Shown here: piece after piece, positions 9,318 to 18,180 of the stretch
How positions within the stretch are numbered: the first letter of the stretch is position 1
Layout: the number at the start of each line of letters is the position of its first letter
NCBI RefSeq assembly: GCF_030412015.1
Contig: NZ_JASNRD010000006.1
Location: forward strand, 147,236-211,235
DNA length: 64,000 nt
Source: Massilia sp. YIM B02763
GTDB taxonomy: Bacteria; Pseudomonadota; Gammaproteobacteria; Burkholderiales; Burkholderiaceae_D
Reading direction: 5' to 3'
Translations under genes and position numbers: made by a program
The notes under the pieces: model-generated
Databases searched by the model: none
Seen by the model: only the letters and a program-made list of their open reading frames with translations
Told to the model about the DNA's origin: nothing

Positions 9318-10802
9318 ATGTCATCCTTGTTCACCCGGACCGCCGCACGGCTGTCCGCAGGCATCCTCGCATTCGCCATCGGCATCCCCGCCCAGGCCCA
9401 GGTCCAGGCCGGTCCCGGCGCCTGGAGCGGCAACCAGACCTGGGCCGCCGACACCGTCAACGGCGGCAACCTGACCGGTTACTTCTACTGGCCCGCAACG
9501 CAACCGGTCCTGGCCGGCAAGCGCGCGCTGGTGCTGGTGCTGCACGGCTGCGCCCAGACCGCCGCCGGCGACGTCATCAACGGCGGCAGCGACGGCGGCT
9601 TCAACTGGAAAGGGGCGGCCGACCAGTACGGCGCCGTGATCCTGGCGCCGAACGCCACCGGCAACGTCTACGGCAGCCACTGCTGGGACTATGCCAGCAC
9701 CCGCCACAACCGCAGCACGGGCCACGACGGCGTGCTGCTCGACCTGGTACGGCGCTTCACGGCGGATGCCCGCTACGCGATCGATCCGAACCAGGTCTAC
9801 GTGGCGGGCCTGTCCTCGGGCGGCGGCGAGACGATGGCGCTGGCCTGCCTGGCGCCGGACGTGTTCGCGGGTGCCGGCATCAATGCCGGACCGCCGCCCG
9901 GCACCACGACGGCGCAGATCAGCTACGTGCCGGCCGGCTTCACGGCGGCCACGGCGGCCGGCAACTGCCGCACGCTGGCCGGGTCCAATGCCGCCTCCTT
10001 CTCGACCCAGATCGCCAGCGTGATCTGGGGCACCGGCGACTACACGGTGTCGCAGCAGTACGGGCCGATGGATGCGCTGGCCCTGCGCCAGGTCTACGGC
10101 GGCAGTTTTACGCAAGGCTCGGCCTTCGCCGTGCCGACCGGCGGCAATGGCATCCCGTTCACGGATGCGAACGGCAAGCTGCGCACCACCGAGATCGCGG
10201 TAAGCGGCATGGGCCATGCGTGGCCGGCCGGCAGCGGCGGCCAGGGCACGAACTTCGTCGACGCCACCCACGTCAACTACCCGTCCTACCTGATGGCATT
10301 CTGGACCACGAACAACCTGCGCGCGGCCGGTTCGCCCGGTTCGCCCGGCTCGCCCGGCCTGCAGCCCCCGGCCGGCCTGGCGGTGACGGCGACGACAACC
10401 GCCAGCGTCGCCCTGGCCTGGAACGCGGCCGACGGCGCCACCGGCTACTTCGTCTACCGCAACGGCAGCCGCGTCAACGCCAGTCCGGTGACGGCCACGA
10501 ACTTCACGGACACGGGACTGGTGGCGAATACCGGCTACAGCTACCGCGTGTCCTCGAACGGCAGCGCCGGCGAGAGCGCGCTGTCGGACGCGGTCACGGC
10601 CACGACGACGGCGTCGGGCTGGACCTGCAGCGCGACGACGGCCAGCAACTATGCCCACGTGCAGGCGGGGCGCGCGCATGCGAGCGGCGGCTATGCGCTG
10701 GCCAACGGCTCGAACCAGAACATGGGCTTGAACAATACCTTCTATACGAGCACGCTGGCCCAGACGGCGTCGGGCTACTACGTGATCGGCAGCTGTCCCT
10801 GA
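9318..10802 (+). CDS. Secreted PHB depolymerase-family esterase with fibronectin III domain
   Basis: A 494-residue extracellular esterase of the PHB depolymerase / feruloyl esterase type. Residues 1-30 are a Sec signal peptide ending IPAQA-Q. The alpha/beta hydrolase core has LVLHGCAQT (oxyanion) and lipase box GLSSG with Ser166, plus MGHAWP for the catalytic His. A GSPGSPGSPG linker near residue 335 leads to an Fn3 domain (about 345-430), and a C-terminal segment (WTCSATTASNYAHVQAGRAH) of a type common on PHB depolymerases closes the protein. The start follows GGAGG at 9309-9313. The 3' end overlaps the convergent lysR gene by 25 bp. The substrate could be poly(3-hydroxybutyrate) or another polyester. 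Confidence 0.9.
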   Translation: MSSLFTRTAARLSAGILAFAIGIPAQAQVQAGPGAWSGNQTWAADTVNGGNLTGYFYWPATQPVLAGKRALVLVLHGCAQTAAGDVINGGSDGGFNWKGAADQYGAVILAPNATGNVYGSHCWDYASTRHNRSTGHDGVLLDLVRRFTADARYAIDPNQVYVAGLSSGGGETMALACLAPDVFAGAGINAGPPPGTTTAQISYVPAGFTAATAAGNCRTLAGSNAASFSTQIASVIWGTGDYTVSQQYGPMDALALRQVYGGSFTQGSAFAVPTGGNGIPFTDANGKLRTTEIAVSGMGHAWPAGSGGQGTNFVDATHVNYPSYLMAFWTTNNLRAAGSPGSPGSPGLQPPAGLAVTATTTASVALAWNAADGATGYFVYRNGSRVNASPVTATNFTDTGLVANTGYSYRVSSNGSAGESALSDAVTATTTASGWTCSATTASNYAHVQAGRAHASGGYALANGSNQNMGLNNTFYTSTLAQTASGYYVIGSCP

Positions 10803-11701
10803 TCGTGCGCCGCGAAGCGCCCGGCCAGGAATTCCAGCAGCAGCCGCACGCGCAGCGGCAACAGGCGGCGATGGAACAGCGCGTGCACGTCGGCCGCCGG
10901 CGTCTCCCAGTCCGGCAACACGACGTCCAACCGGCCGGCGCCGACGTCGGCGGCCACGTCCCACCAGGACTTGAAGCCGATGCCGCGGCCGGCCAGCAGC
11001 CAGGCGCGCGCGACGGCGCCGTCGTTGGTTTCCCAGGCCTGGCCGGAGGCCATCCGGCATTCCACGACGGCGTCCAGGCGGCGCAAGGTCACGCCGTCCT
11101 GCAGGCCGTCGCGGGTGTGCAGCAGCACGAAGCGGTGCCCGGCCAGCTCGGCCGGCTGCGTGGGGCGGCCGGCACGCTCCAGGTAGGCCGGCGCCGCGCA
11201 CAGGACACGCCGGTTGCCGGCCAAACGGCGCGCATTCAGGGCGCCGTCGGCCGGCATGCCGAAGCGGATCGCCAGGTCGATGTCCTCGTGCAGGAAACTG
11301 GCCACGGCGTCGGACAGCGTCAGGCTGACGACGACGTCGGGATACGCGGCGCTGAAGGCGTCGAGCCAATCGAGCAGCAGGTGGCGGCCGAAGTCCGAGG
11401 TGGCGGCGATGCGCACCCTGCCGCGCACGGCGTTGCGGCGCGACGCCAGCGCCAGTTCGGCGTCGTCGACGGCCTGCAGCGCAATGCGGCAGTGCTCGAG
11501 ATACAGCTGGCCTTCCTCGGTCAGGCGCAGGTGGCGCGTGGTGCGTTCGAACAGCCGCGTCTCGAACGCCTTTTCCAGCTTGTGCAGGCGCGCGCTGGCA
11601 GCGGCCGGCGACAGCGCCAGCTTGCGCCCGGCGGCGGACAAGCTGCCCAGCTCGACGGCAGCGACGAACAGGCGCATATCGCCCAGTCGGTCATGACGCA
11701 T
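10778..11701 (-). CDS. LysR family transcriptional regulator
   Basis: A 307-residue LTTR. The N-terminal winged helix covers residues 1-65 (LSAAGRKLALSPAAASARLHK is the helix-turn-helix), and the periplasmic-binding-like effector domain runs from about 90 to 295. It is divergent from the polysaccharide deacetylase gene, and a perfect T-N11-A dyad lies at 11719-11733 just upstream of its start, consistent with autoregulation and control of the divergent gene. The family type (AAxxLxxSxAAxSxxL) resembles the CrgA/DmlR-like LTTRs common in Burkholderiales. The effector cannot be read from sequence. The 3' end overlaps the esterase gene in convergent orientation. Confidence 0.93.
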   Translation of the reverse strand: MRHDRLGDMRLFVAAVELGSLSAAGRKLALSPAAASARLHKLEKAFETRLFERTTRHLRLTEEGQLYLEHCRIALQAVDDAELALASRRNAVRGRVRIAATSDFGRHLLLDWLDAFSAAYPDVVVSLTLSDAVASFLHEDIDLAIRFGMPADGALNARRLAGNRRVLCAAPAYLERAGRPTQPAELAGHRFVLLHTRDGLQDGVTLRRLDAVVECRMASGQAWETNDGAVARAWLLAGRGIGFKSWWDVAADVGAGRLDVVLPDWETPAADVHALFHRRLLPLRVRLLLEFLAGRFAAHDQGQLPIT

Positions 11702-11718
11702 GAATTATTTTGTTGGAT

Positions 11719-11733
11719 TTGAAAATATTTCAA
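11719..11733. promoter_or_regulatory. LysR-type operator between lysR and deacetylase gene
   Basis: TTGAAA-ATA-TTTCAA is a perfect 6+3+6 inverted repeat containing the T-N11-A LTTR signature (T at 11720, A at 11732). It sits 18 bp upstream of the lysR start and 72 bp upstream of the deacetylase ATG, in an AT-rich spacer. Binding by the adjacent LysR protein is inference. Confidence 0.6.
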
Positions 11734-11804
11734 CCGTGAGACGCATTATCAAATCAAACCGAGGAATGAACAATGCGGTATCGCTATTTCGACAAGGAGT
11801 ACCC

Positions 11805-12779
11805 ATGCAAACCGCATCCCGCCGCCGTTTCATGCAGCAAGCCGCCGCCGGGGCCATCGGCGCCGGCCTGGCCGGGGGCGCCAGCGCCCAGTCCATCCCT
11901 GTTCCGGCCCAGTCCGCCAAGGCCGGCGAGTTCTGGCCGGGCGGCGCCCGCCTGGTGATCTCGATTTCGATGCAGTTCGAGGCGGGCGGCCAGCCGCCCA
12001 AGGGGGCCGACAGCCCGTTCCCGAAAGTCGACTTCCCCGCCAGCGTGCCGTCCGACGCCGCCTCGAATACCTGGTTCGCCTACGGCTACCGCGAAGGCAT
12101 CCCGCGCATGCTCGACCTGTGGGACCGCCACGGCGTGAAGGTGACCTCGCACATCATCGGCGAAGCGGCCAAGCGCCATCCGGAGCTGGCGCGCGAGATC
12201 GTCCGCCGCGGCCACGAGGCATCCGGCCACGGCCCGCGCTGGAGTTCCCAGTACGCGATGCCGCGCGCCGAGGAAAGGAAGTTCCTGGAGGAGGCGCAAA
12301 GCATGGTGCGCGAGGTCACCGGCGTCACCCCGCTCGGCTACAACTGCAACTGGCTGCGACGCGGCCCGAACACGCTGTCGCTGCTGCAGGAACTGGGCTA
12401 CCTGTACCACATCGACGACGTCAGCCGCGACGAACCCTTCATCGTCAAGGTCAACGGCCACGACATGGTCGTCGTCCCCTACACGGTGCGCAACAACGAC
12501 ATCCTGCTGATCGAGGGCCGCAACTACTCGCCCGAGAAATTCCTCGACCAGATCCTCGGCGAATTCGAGCAGCTGTACCAGGAAGGCGGCCAGCGCCGCC
12601 GCATGATGTCGGTGAGCGCCCACGACCGCATCAGCGGCACGCCGCAGATGGTGCGCGTCTGGGACAAGTTCCTGGAACACGTGAAGAGCAAGCCCGGCGT
12701 CGTGTTCATGCGCAAGGACGAGATCGCGCGCTTCGCGCTATCGAGCCCGCTGACCGTGCGCGAACAGGAAGTGATCTGA
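11805..12779 (+). CDS. Tat-exported polysaccharide deacetylase family protein
   Basis: A 324-residue carbohydrate-esterase-4-like (NodB fold) protein. The N-terminus SRRRFMQQAAAGAIGAGLAG is a twin-arginine signal, so it is probably exported folded. The fold segments PRMLDLWDRHGVKVTSHIIG, HEASGHGPRWS and the C-terminal strand are typical of the PuuE/allantoinase-like branch, whose members deacetylate chito-oligosaccharides or act on allantoin-like amides. The start is fixed by AAGGAG at 11794-11799; an upstream in-frame extension lacks an SD. It is divergently paired with the LysR gene, its likely regulator. The tat genes lie next door but convergent. The exact substrate is unknown. Confidence 0.86.
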   Translation: MQTASRRRFMQQAAAGAIGAGLAGGASAQSIPVPAQSAKAGEFWPGGARLVISISMQFEAGGQPPKGADSPFPKVDFPASVPSDAASNTWFAYGYREGIPRMLDLWDRHGVKVTSHIIGEAAKRHPELAREIVRRGHEASGHGPRWSSQYAMPRAEERKFLEEAQSMVREVTGVTPLGYNCNWLRRGPNTLSLLQELGYLYHIDDVSRDEPFIVKVNGHDMVVVPYTVRNNDILLIEGRNYSPEKFLDQILGEFEQLYQEGGQRRRMMSVSAHDRISGTPQMVRVWDKFLEHVKSKPGVVFMRKDEIARFALSSPLTVREQEVI

Positions 12780-12818
12780 CGCTTCCAGGCAGGAACGGCA
12801 CAAGCGGCACAAACGACG

Positions 12819-12838
12819 ACGGCGCCCGCTGGCGCCGT
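12819..12838. terminator. Stem-loop between convergent deacetylase and tatC genes
   Basis: ACGGCGCC-CGCT-GGCGCCGT is a perfect 8-bp stem with a 4-base loop in the 82-bp gap between two converging genes. The T tract is poor on both sides, so intrinsic termination is possible but not well supported. Confidence 0.4.
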
Positions 12839-12861
12839 TGTTCATGGGACCAGGTGCCGTA

Positions 12862-13617
12862 TCAGGCGTGTTCTTCCGGCGCCTGCGACACGCGCACGAA
12901 CACGGGCGCCAGGATCAGGCCCAGTTCGAACAGCAGGCACATGGGGATGGCCAGGGCCAGCTGGCTGACCACGTCCGGCGGCGTCACGATGGCGGCGACG
13001 ACGAAGGCGCCGACGATCGCGTAGGGGCGGATCGAACGCAGCTTCTCGACGGTGACGATACCCATGCGCACGAGGATCACGACCACGACCGGCACCTCGA
13101 AGGCGCAGCCGAAGGCCAGGCACATCGACATCACGAAATCGAGGTAGTTCTCGACGTCCGGCGTAACGGCGATGGAGCTGGGCGAGAATTCCGCGATGAA
13201 GTGGAACACCCGGCCGAACACGAAGAAGTAGCAGAACGCCACGCCGGCGATGAACAGGATCGAGGACGAGATCACGAGCGGCAGCACGAGGCGCTTCTCG
13301 TGCGCGTACAGGCCGGGAGCGATGAAGGCCCAGATCTGGTAGAACACCCAGGGCAGCGCCAGCAGGAAGGCGAGCAGCAGCGTGATCTTCATCGGCACCA
13401 GGAACGGCGAGGCGATGCCGGTCGCGATCAGCTTGGAGCCGGCCGGCAGCGAGGCCAGCATCGGCGCGGCGAGGAAATCGTAGATGCGCTGCGGACCGGG
13501 CCAGGCCAGCAGGGCCGCGCACACGATCGCGATGCCGATCGACGCCTTGACCAGGCGGTCGCGCAGCTCCACGAGGTGGGAGATGAATGTTTCTTCGCCC
13601 GCGGCTTCTTGGGTCAT
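12862..13617 (-). CDS. tatC: Sec-independent protein translocase TatC
   Basis: A 251-residue multispanning inner-membrane protein that recognises twin-arginine signal peptides. It has the conserved N-terminal EETFISHLVELRDRL, the FLVPMKITLLLAFLLALPWV loop/helix, and six hydrophobic segments with ITPPD-like VTPPDVVSQ near the C-terminus. Length is normal. It is the last gene of the tatABC group; its ATG overlaps the tatB stop by one base (TGATG). At least two proteins in this window carry Tat signals (11805-12779 and 53472-54770). Confidence 0.97.
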   Translation of the reverse strand: MTQEAAGEETFISHLVELRDRLVKASIGIAIVCAALLAWPGPQRIYDFLAAPMLASLPAGSKLIATGIASPFLVPMKITLLLAFLLALPWVFYQIWAFIAPGLYAHEKRLVLPLVISSSILFIAGVAFCYFFVFGRVFHFIAEFSPSSIAVTPDVENYLDFVMSMCLAFGCAFEVPVVVVILVRMGIVTVEKLRSIRPYAIVGAFVVAAIVTPPDVVSQLALAIPMCLLFELGLILAPVFVRVSQAPEEHA

Positions 13618-14168
13618 CAGAAAAACGAAGTATTGGATTTGGTGCCGGGCCGGAACTTGCGCACGCGCGCGGCGCCGGACAGCACGTGCTGGCGGCTGCC
13701 GTTGCGGTTCTTGTACCAGGCGGGAATGCTGGACGTCTTGACCAGCTTCTTGCGGCGGAATTCGCGCGCCTTGCGCTCGATGTCGTCAGGCGTGGCCGTC
13801 ACGGTGGAACCGGCCGCGATGGCGGCGGCGTGCGCCTTGTCGGCCGCCTCCTCGCCATGCCAGGCCGATTCGACCTCGTTCAGGTGCGAGGACACGGTGT
13901 TCTCGACGTCCGACTTCATGGTCTCGACCTCGGACTTGAAGCTGTTCGCCGCTTGCTGCACGTTTTCCTGGACTTCCTTGTGCAGGTTGCGCAGCTCTTC
14001 CATCTCGATCTCGCGCGATACCTCGGTCTTCACGTCGTGCAGGTAGCGCTGGGCGCGCCCGTACAGGGTGCCGGCCATGCGCGCCACCTTCGGCAGCTTT
14101 TCAGGGCCGATCACCACCAGCGCCACCGCCCCGATCAGGGCGAGTTTGGTCAGACCGAGATCGATCAT
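13617..14168 (-). CDS. tatB: Twin-arginine translocase subunit TatB
   Basis: A 183-residue protein with one N-terminal membrane helix (MIDLGLTKLALIGAVALVVI) followed by GPEKLP and a long charged amphipathic helix with coiled-coil character (residues 45-120). TatB partners TatC in substrate recognition. The tail is basic and poorly conserved (ARVRKFRPG), as often in Burkholderiales. It lies 20 bp after tatA and overlaps tatC by one base. The length and the separate adjacent tatA distinguish it from TatA. Confidence 0.95.
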   Translation of the reverse strand: MIDLGLTKLALIGAVALVVIGPEKLPKVARMAGTLYGRAQRYLHDVKTEVSREIEMEELRNLHKEVQENVQQAANSFKSEVETMKSDVENTVSSHLNEVESAWHGEEAADKAHAAAIAAGSTVTATPDDIERKAREFRRKKLVKTSSIPAWYKNRNGSRQHVLSGAARVRKFRPGTKSNTSFF

Positions 14169-14187
14169 GCTTTATCGGCCGGGGAAA

Positions 14188-14430
14188 TCAGGTACGGTTC
14201 TTTTCGCGCGTCTCGACGTCGATGGTCGACTTGTCGGCCACCTGCTGCTGCACCGGCGGCATGCTGGATGCGTCGCCGTGCTTTTCGTCCTCGCTGCCCT
14301 TGACGCCATCCTTGAAGCCCTTGACGGCCTTGCCCAGGTCGGAACCCATATTGCCCAGCTTCTTGGTGCCGAAGACCAGCATCACGATGACCAGCACGAT
14401 CAGCCAGTGCCAAATGCTCAACGAACCCAT
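14188..14430 (-). CDS. tatA: Twin-arginine translocase pore subunit TatA
   Basis: An 80-residue protein with N-terminal membrane helix ([15 protein letters not shown]), the FGTKKL hinge and an amphipathic helix [17 protein letters not shown], typical of TatA, which oligomerises to form the export pathway. The start follows AAGGAGAAAACA. It is downstream of hinT by about 115 bp, a spacer with no clear minus-strand terminator, so it may be read from the his transcript as well as from its own promoter. Confidence 0.96.
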   Translation of the reverse strand: MGSLSIWHWLIVLVIVMLVFGTKKLGNMGSDLGKAVKGFKDGVKGSEDEKHGDASSMPPVQQQVADKSTIDVETREKNRT

Positions 14431-14544
14431 TGTTTTCTCCTTGTGGGCGACAGCCCGGTTTTGCGTATTGCAACGCGCAGTATAAGCGATGCGGGAGCTT
14501 CATGCTCCCTACCTTTGGGACCTTCCGGAACGGTCCTTTTATTG

Positions 14545-14919
14545 TTACGTGCCGAGCCCGCGCCACGGACGCGCGCCGCCATACACGTGCAGGTGCAGGT
14601 GATAGACTTCCTGGCCGCCGTCCGGACCGCTGTTGATCAGGGTCTTGAAGCCGCCGCTGCGCTGCCCGTCCGCCCCCGTCTTGACGGCGATGCCATGTTC
14701 CGCCGCCAGCTTCGGCGCCAGCGCCAGCATCTTGCCGAGGACCGACGCATGTTCTTCCGTGCAATCCGACAGCGTCGCGACATGCTGTTTCGGAATCACC
14801 AGCAGGTGCACCGGCGCCGCCGGGTTGATGTCCTTGAACGCGAGCAACTCGTCGTCCTCGTACACCACGCTTGCCGGAATCTGCTTGGCAACAATCTTGC
14901 AGAAAATGCAGTTGTCCAT
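14545..14919 (-). CDS. hinT: HIT family nucleotide-binding hydrolase HinT
   Basis: A 124-residue histidine-triad protein with the triad HLHLHV near the C-terminus and an N-terminal CIFCKI (Cys-X2-Cys, zinc-type variant). Such enzymes hydrolyse nucleoside phosphoramidates and acyl-AMP. The start is the ATG after GGGAGAG; an open stretch upstream is not conserved family sequence. It lies between hisE and tatA, the usual place in Burkholderiales, about 100 bp downstream of hisE. Confidence 0.94.
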   Translation of the reverse strand: MDNCIFCKIVAKQIPASVVYEDDELLAFKDINPAAPVHLLVIPKQHVATLSDCTEEHASVLGKMLALAPKLAAEHGIAVKTGADGQRSGGFKTLINSGPDGGQEVYHLHLHVYGGARPWRGLGT

Positions 14920-15020
14920 CGTCTCTCCCTGGTAGATGGCGCCTGCCGCAGCCTTGGGCAAGCCCGAAATTGTATCCAATCCGCGTGACAGTGGCGTGAC
15001 TGTCGGAAACAAACTAAGGA

Positions 15021-15362
15021 TCAGTCGCGCGGACGCGACGCTTTTTCCTCGATGCCGGAGATGCCTTCGCGCCGTGCCAGTTCATCCAGCACTTGCTGCG
15101 GGGTCAGGTCGAACTTTGCCAGCAGCACCATCGAATGGAACCACAGGTCGGCCGTTTCGTACAGCAGCTTGGACGGATCGGCGCCGGCGCGCACGTCCTT
15201 GGCGGCCATCACGGTCTCGACGGCTTCTTCGCCGATCTTCTTGAGGATGGCGTCGTCGCCCTTGGCGAACAGCTTCGCCACGTAGGAGGTGGCGGGGTCG
15301 CCGCCGGCTTCCGGCTTGCGCGAGGCGATGACCGCGGCCACGCGGTCCAGGATGTCGCTCAT
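15021..15362 (-). CDS. hisE: Phosphoribosyl-ATP diphosphatase HisE
   Basis: A 113-residue all-alpha MazG-like pyrophosphatase, second step of histidine synthesis (PR-ATP to PR-AMP). Metal-binding [10 protein letters not shown] and the [14 protein letters not shown] helix are present. HisE and HisI are separate proteins here, as in most betaproteobacteria, not fused as in Escherichia coli. It starts four bases after the hisI stop. Confidence 0.96.
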   Translation of the reverse strand: MSDILDRVAAVIASRKPEAGGDPATSYVAKLFAKGDDAILKKIGEEAVETVMAAKDVRAGADPSKLLYETADLWFHSMVLLAKFDLTPQQVLDELARREGISGIEEKASRPRD

Positions 15363-15366
15363 GGGG

Positions 15367-15798
15367 TCACTTCTTCTTCGGTGGGGTGTAGATGGTATCC
15401 GGATCCTTCAGGACCGGCTCGACACTGTGCCAGTCACCGTTGTCGAACTTCTGGAAGAAGCAGGAATGGCGGCCCGTGTGGCAGGCGATGCCGCCGGCCT
15501 GCTCGACCTTCAGCAGCACCACGTCCTCGTCGCAGTCGAGGCGGATTTCCAGCACCTTCTGCACGTGGCCGGACTCCTCGCCCTTGTGCCACAGCTTCTT
15601 GCGCGAGCGGCTCCAGTACACGGCCTCGCCCAGTTCCACCGTCTTGGCCAGCGCCTCGCGGTTCATCCAGGCGAACATCAGGATGTCGCCGGTGGCCGCT
15701 TCCTGGGCGATCACGGGCACCAGGCCGTGTTCGTCCCACTGGACTTTCTTGAGCCAGGGCTGGCTCGGGATCAGGGGCGTCGTAGTCGTCGTTGCCAT
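15367..15798 (-). CDS. hisI: Phosphoribosyl-AMP cyclohydrolase HisI
   Basis: A 143-residue zinc hydrolase opening the adenine ring of PR-AMP (third step of histidine synthesis). Metal-binding [11 protein letters not shown] and the Cys-containing [13 protein letters not shown] are intact, as is [10 protein letters not shown]. It starts with a Thr-rich MATTTTTPL just 8 bp after hisF. In-frame sequence upstream of this ATG belongs to hisF in another frame. Single-function, not fused to HisE. Confidence 0.96.
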   Translation of the reverse strand: MATTTTTPLIPSQPWLKKVQWDEHGLVPVIAQEAATGDILMFAWMNREALAKTVELGEAVYWSRSRKKLWHKGEESGHVQKVLEIRLDCDEDVVLLKVEQAGGIACHTGRHSCFFQKFDNGDWHSVEPVLKDPDTIYTPPKKK

Positions 15799-15806
15799 GG
15801 GTTCGC

Positions 15807-16568
15807 TTACTCCAGTCGCATCGGGATGCCGCGGTCCGCCATGAAGCGCTTGGCTTCGCCGACCGTGTGCTGGCCGTAATGGAAGATGCTGGCGGCCAGC
15901 ACCGCGTCGGCATGGCCTTCGAGCACGCCGTCGGCCAGGTCCTGCAAGCCGCCCACGCCGCCCGAGGCGATCACGGAAATGCCCACCGCGTCCGACACGG
16001 CGCGGGTCAGGCCCAGGTCGAAGCCGGACTTGGTGCCGTCGCGGTCCATGCTGGTCAGCAGCAGTTCGCCGGCGCCCAGGCTTTCCATCTTGCGCGCCCA
16101 CTCGACGGCATCCAGGCCCGTCGGGTTGCGTCCGCCATGGGTGAACACTTCCCACTTGCCCGGCGCGACCTGCTTGGCGTCGATGGCGACGACGATGCAC
16201 TGCGAGCCGTGCTTCTGGGCGGCGTCGTACACCAGCTGCGGATTGGTCACGGCCGAGGTGTTCATCGACACCTTGTCCGCGCCGGCGTTGAGCAGCCGGC
16301 GCACGTCCTCGACCTTGCGCACGCCGCCGCCCACGGTCAGCGGAATGAACACGGTCGATGCCACCGCCTCGATGATCGGCAGGATCAGGTCGCGCCCGTC
16401 GGAGGACGCCGTGATGTCGAGGAAGGTGATCTCGTCGGCGCCCTGGTCGTCGTAGCGGCGCGCGATCTCGACGGGGTCGCCGGCGTCGCGCAGTTCGGTG
16501 AAGTTGACGCCCTTGACCACGCGGCCGCCGGTGACGTCCAGGCAAGGGATGATGCGTTTTGCGAGCAT
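15807..16568 (-). CDS. hisF: Imidazole glycerol phosphate synthase cyclase subunit HisF
   Basis: A 253-residue TIM barrel that takes ammonia from HisH and PRFAR to make IGP and AICAR. Catalytic Asp11 (IIPCLDV) and Asp130 (VVAIDAK) are present, as are the phosphate-binding loops TVGGGVRK and ASGGVGG. It is separated from hisA by 130 bp carrying a paired REP element, the only large gap within hisC-hisE. Confidence 0.97.
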   Translation of the reverse strand: MLAKRIIPCLDVTGGRVVKGVNFTELRDAGDPVEIARRYDDQGADEITFLDITASSDGRDLILPIIEAVASTVFIPLTVGGGVRKVEDVRRLLNAGADKVSMNTSAVTNPQLVYDAAQKHGSQCIVVAIDAKQVAPGKWEVFTHGGRNPTGLDAVEWARKMESLGAGELLLTSMDRDGTKSGFDLGLTRAVSDAVGISVIASGGVGGLQDLADGVLEGHADAVLAASIFHYGQHTVGEAKRFMADRGIPMRLE

Positions 16569-16593
16569 AAATTTTTTACGTTGGCCTAAAAAC

Positions 16594-16678
16594 CGTCGCC
16601 CCTGCGCAGGCAGGGGCCCAATTTTTACGCGTTATCGAAACGCAAGCAACTTGGGTCCCTGCCTTCGCAGGGACGACG
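16594..16678. repeat. Paired REP element, copy A (hisA-hisF spacer)
   Basis: Two inverted REP units: left 16594-16621 (CGTCGCCCCTGCGCAGGCAG then GGGCCCAA) and right 16651-16678 (TTGGGTCCCTGCCTTCGCAG then GGACGACG). Each unit folds on its own (CCCTGC/GCAGGG) and the two units also pair with each other around a 29-bp centre. It is nearly identical to copy F at 39996-40073. The element is transcribed within the his operon. Confidence 0.85.
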
Positions 16679-16698
16679 TTTCATGCGTTGGGGGCTGC

Positions 16699-17475
16699 TT
16701 ACGCCTGCGCCCCTTCGGTCAACTGGTCCGCCCGCTCCTGCGCGCTGGCCAGGTCGAGCGTGCCCTCGTAGATCGAGCGGCCGCAGATCACGCCTTCGAT
16801 GCCTTCGTCCTGCACGGCGCACAGCGCCTCGACGTCGCCCAGGTTGTGCAGGCCGCCGGAGGCGATGATGGGGATCTTGACCGCTTGCGCCAGGCGCACG
16901 GTCGCCTCGATGTTCACGCCGGCCATCATGCCGTCGCGCCCGATGTCGGTGTAGACGATCGATTCGACGCCGTAGCCTTCGAACTTCTTGGCCAGGTCGA
17001 TCACCTCGTGGCCCGACATCTTGCTCCAGCCGTCGGTGGCGACCTTGCCGTCCTTGGCGTCCAGGCCGACGATGATCGAGCCCGGGAAGGCGCCGCAGGC
17101 GTCATGCAGGAAGCCCGGGTTCTTGACGGCGGCGGTGCCGACGATGATGTAGCTGATGCCGTCGTCCAGGTAGCGCTCGATGGTGTCGAGGTCGCGGATG
17201 CCGCCGCCCAGCTGGACGGGGATCTCGTCCAGGTCGTTTTCCTCGGCGTAGTCCTGCACCACGGTCAGGATCGATTTGATGGCTTCCTCGTTCTTCGGCT
17301 TGCCGGCGAACGCGCCGTTCAGGTCGACCAGGTGCAGGCGGCGCGCACCCTTCTTCAGCCAGTGCAGCGCCATCTCGGCGGGATCTTCGGAAAACACGGT
17401 GGCGAGGTCCATATCGCCCTGTTTGAGGCGAACGCAGTGACCGTCTTTCAGGTCGATGGCTGGGATCAAGAGCAT
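16699..17475 (-). CDS. hisA: ProFAR isomerase HisA
   Basis: A 258-residue TIM barrel catalysing the Amadori rearrangement of ProFAR to PRFAR. Catalytic Asp8 (IPAIDLKDG) and Asp139 (VGLDAKDG) are visible, as are VQLGGGIRD and [10 protein letters not shown] for phosphate binding. Length is normal. It is 54 bp downstream of hisH and upstream of the REP-containing spacer before hisF. Confidence 0.97.
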   Translation of the reverse strand: MLLIPAIDLKDGHCVRLKQGDMDLATVFSEDPAEMALHWLKKGARRLHLVDLNGAFAGKPKNEEAIKSILTVVQDYAEENDLDEIPVQLGGGIRDLDTIERYLDDGISYIIVGTAAVKNPGFLHDACGAFPGSIIVGLDAKDGKVATDGWSKMSGHEVIDLAKKFEGYGVESIVYTDIGRDGMMAGVNIEATVRLAQAVKIPIIASGGLHNLGDVEALCAVQDEGIEGVICGRSIYEGTLDLASAQERADQLTEGAQA

Positions 17476-17529
17476 GATCGTATCGGTTGGTTAATGACTA
17501 TCGGTTGAACAACGACGGGTGATGCGGGA

Positions 17530-18168
17530 TCAGGGTTTCCAGTGCACGAAATTCTTGTACAGCTGCAGGCCGGCGGCGGCGCTCTTTTCCGGGTGGAACT
17601 GGGTCGCGACGAGATTGTCCGTCGCGACGGCGCAGCAATACGGAGCGCCGTAGTCGGCCTCGCCGATCGTGTGTTCGGGGTTGTCCGGCACCGCGTAATA
17701 GCTGTGCACGAAGTAGAAATAGCTGTTGTCGGGCACGCCGTTCCACAGCGGATGGGCGCGCGACTGGCGCACGCGGTTCCAGCCCATCTGCGGCACCTTG
17801 AAGCGCGAGCCGTCGGCCTGCAGCCTGCCGTCGAGCTGGAAGCGCACCACCTTGCCGGGCAGGAGGCCCAGGCCAGGCTCGTCGCCCTCCTCGCTCAGGT
17901 CGAACAGCATCTGCTCGCCCACGCACACGCCCATCACGGGACGGCTCTTCACGGCGCGCAGCAGCGCCTCCTCGGCGCCGGAGCCGCGCAGGCTCTGCAT
18001 GCAGTCGCGCATGGCGCCCTGGCCCGGCAGCACGACGCGGTCGGCCGCGTCGATGACGGCGGCCTCGTTCGATACCTGCACGTCGGCCTCGGGCGCCACG
18101 GCGCGCAGCGCCTGCACCACCGAGCGCAGGTTGCCCACGCCGTCGATCACCACAATCCTGTTCGTCAT
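17530..18168 (-). CDS. hisH: Imidazole glycerol phosphate synthase glutaminase subunit HisH
   Basis: A 212-residue class I glutamine amidotransferase supplying ammonia to HisF. The triad is Cys82 in GVCVGEQ and His192/Glu194 in QFHPEKS. The nucleophile elbow GVCVGEQ is a variant of the usual GICLGMQ but keeps the Cys. It sits 12 bp after hisB and before hisA. Confidence 0.96.
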   Translation of the reverse strand: MTNRIVVIDGVGNLRSVVQALRAVAPEADVQVSNEAAVIDAADRVVLPGQGAMRDCMQSLRGSGAEEALLRAVKSRPVMGVCVGEQMLFDLSEEGDEPGLGLLPGKVVRFQLDGRLQADGSRFKVPQMGWNRVRQSRAHPLWNGVPDNSYFYFVHSYYAVPDNPEHTIGEADYGAPYCCAVATDNLVATQFHPEKSAAAGLQLYKNFVHWKP

Positions 18169-18180
18169 GACGATCGATCC

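Noticed and set aside
10330..10362. Tandem TTCGCCCGG-like repeats in the esterase gene
   Set aside because: They are the codons of the GSPGSPGSPG interdomain linker, an ordinary feature of multidomain secreted enzymes.
14516..14548. Hairpin GGACC...GGTCC followed by TTTTATT between tatA and hinT
   Set aside because: The T tract is on the plus strand while all genes here are on the minus strand, and the stem is short, so it is not a terminator for them.
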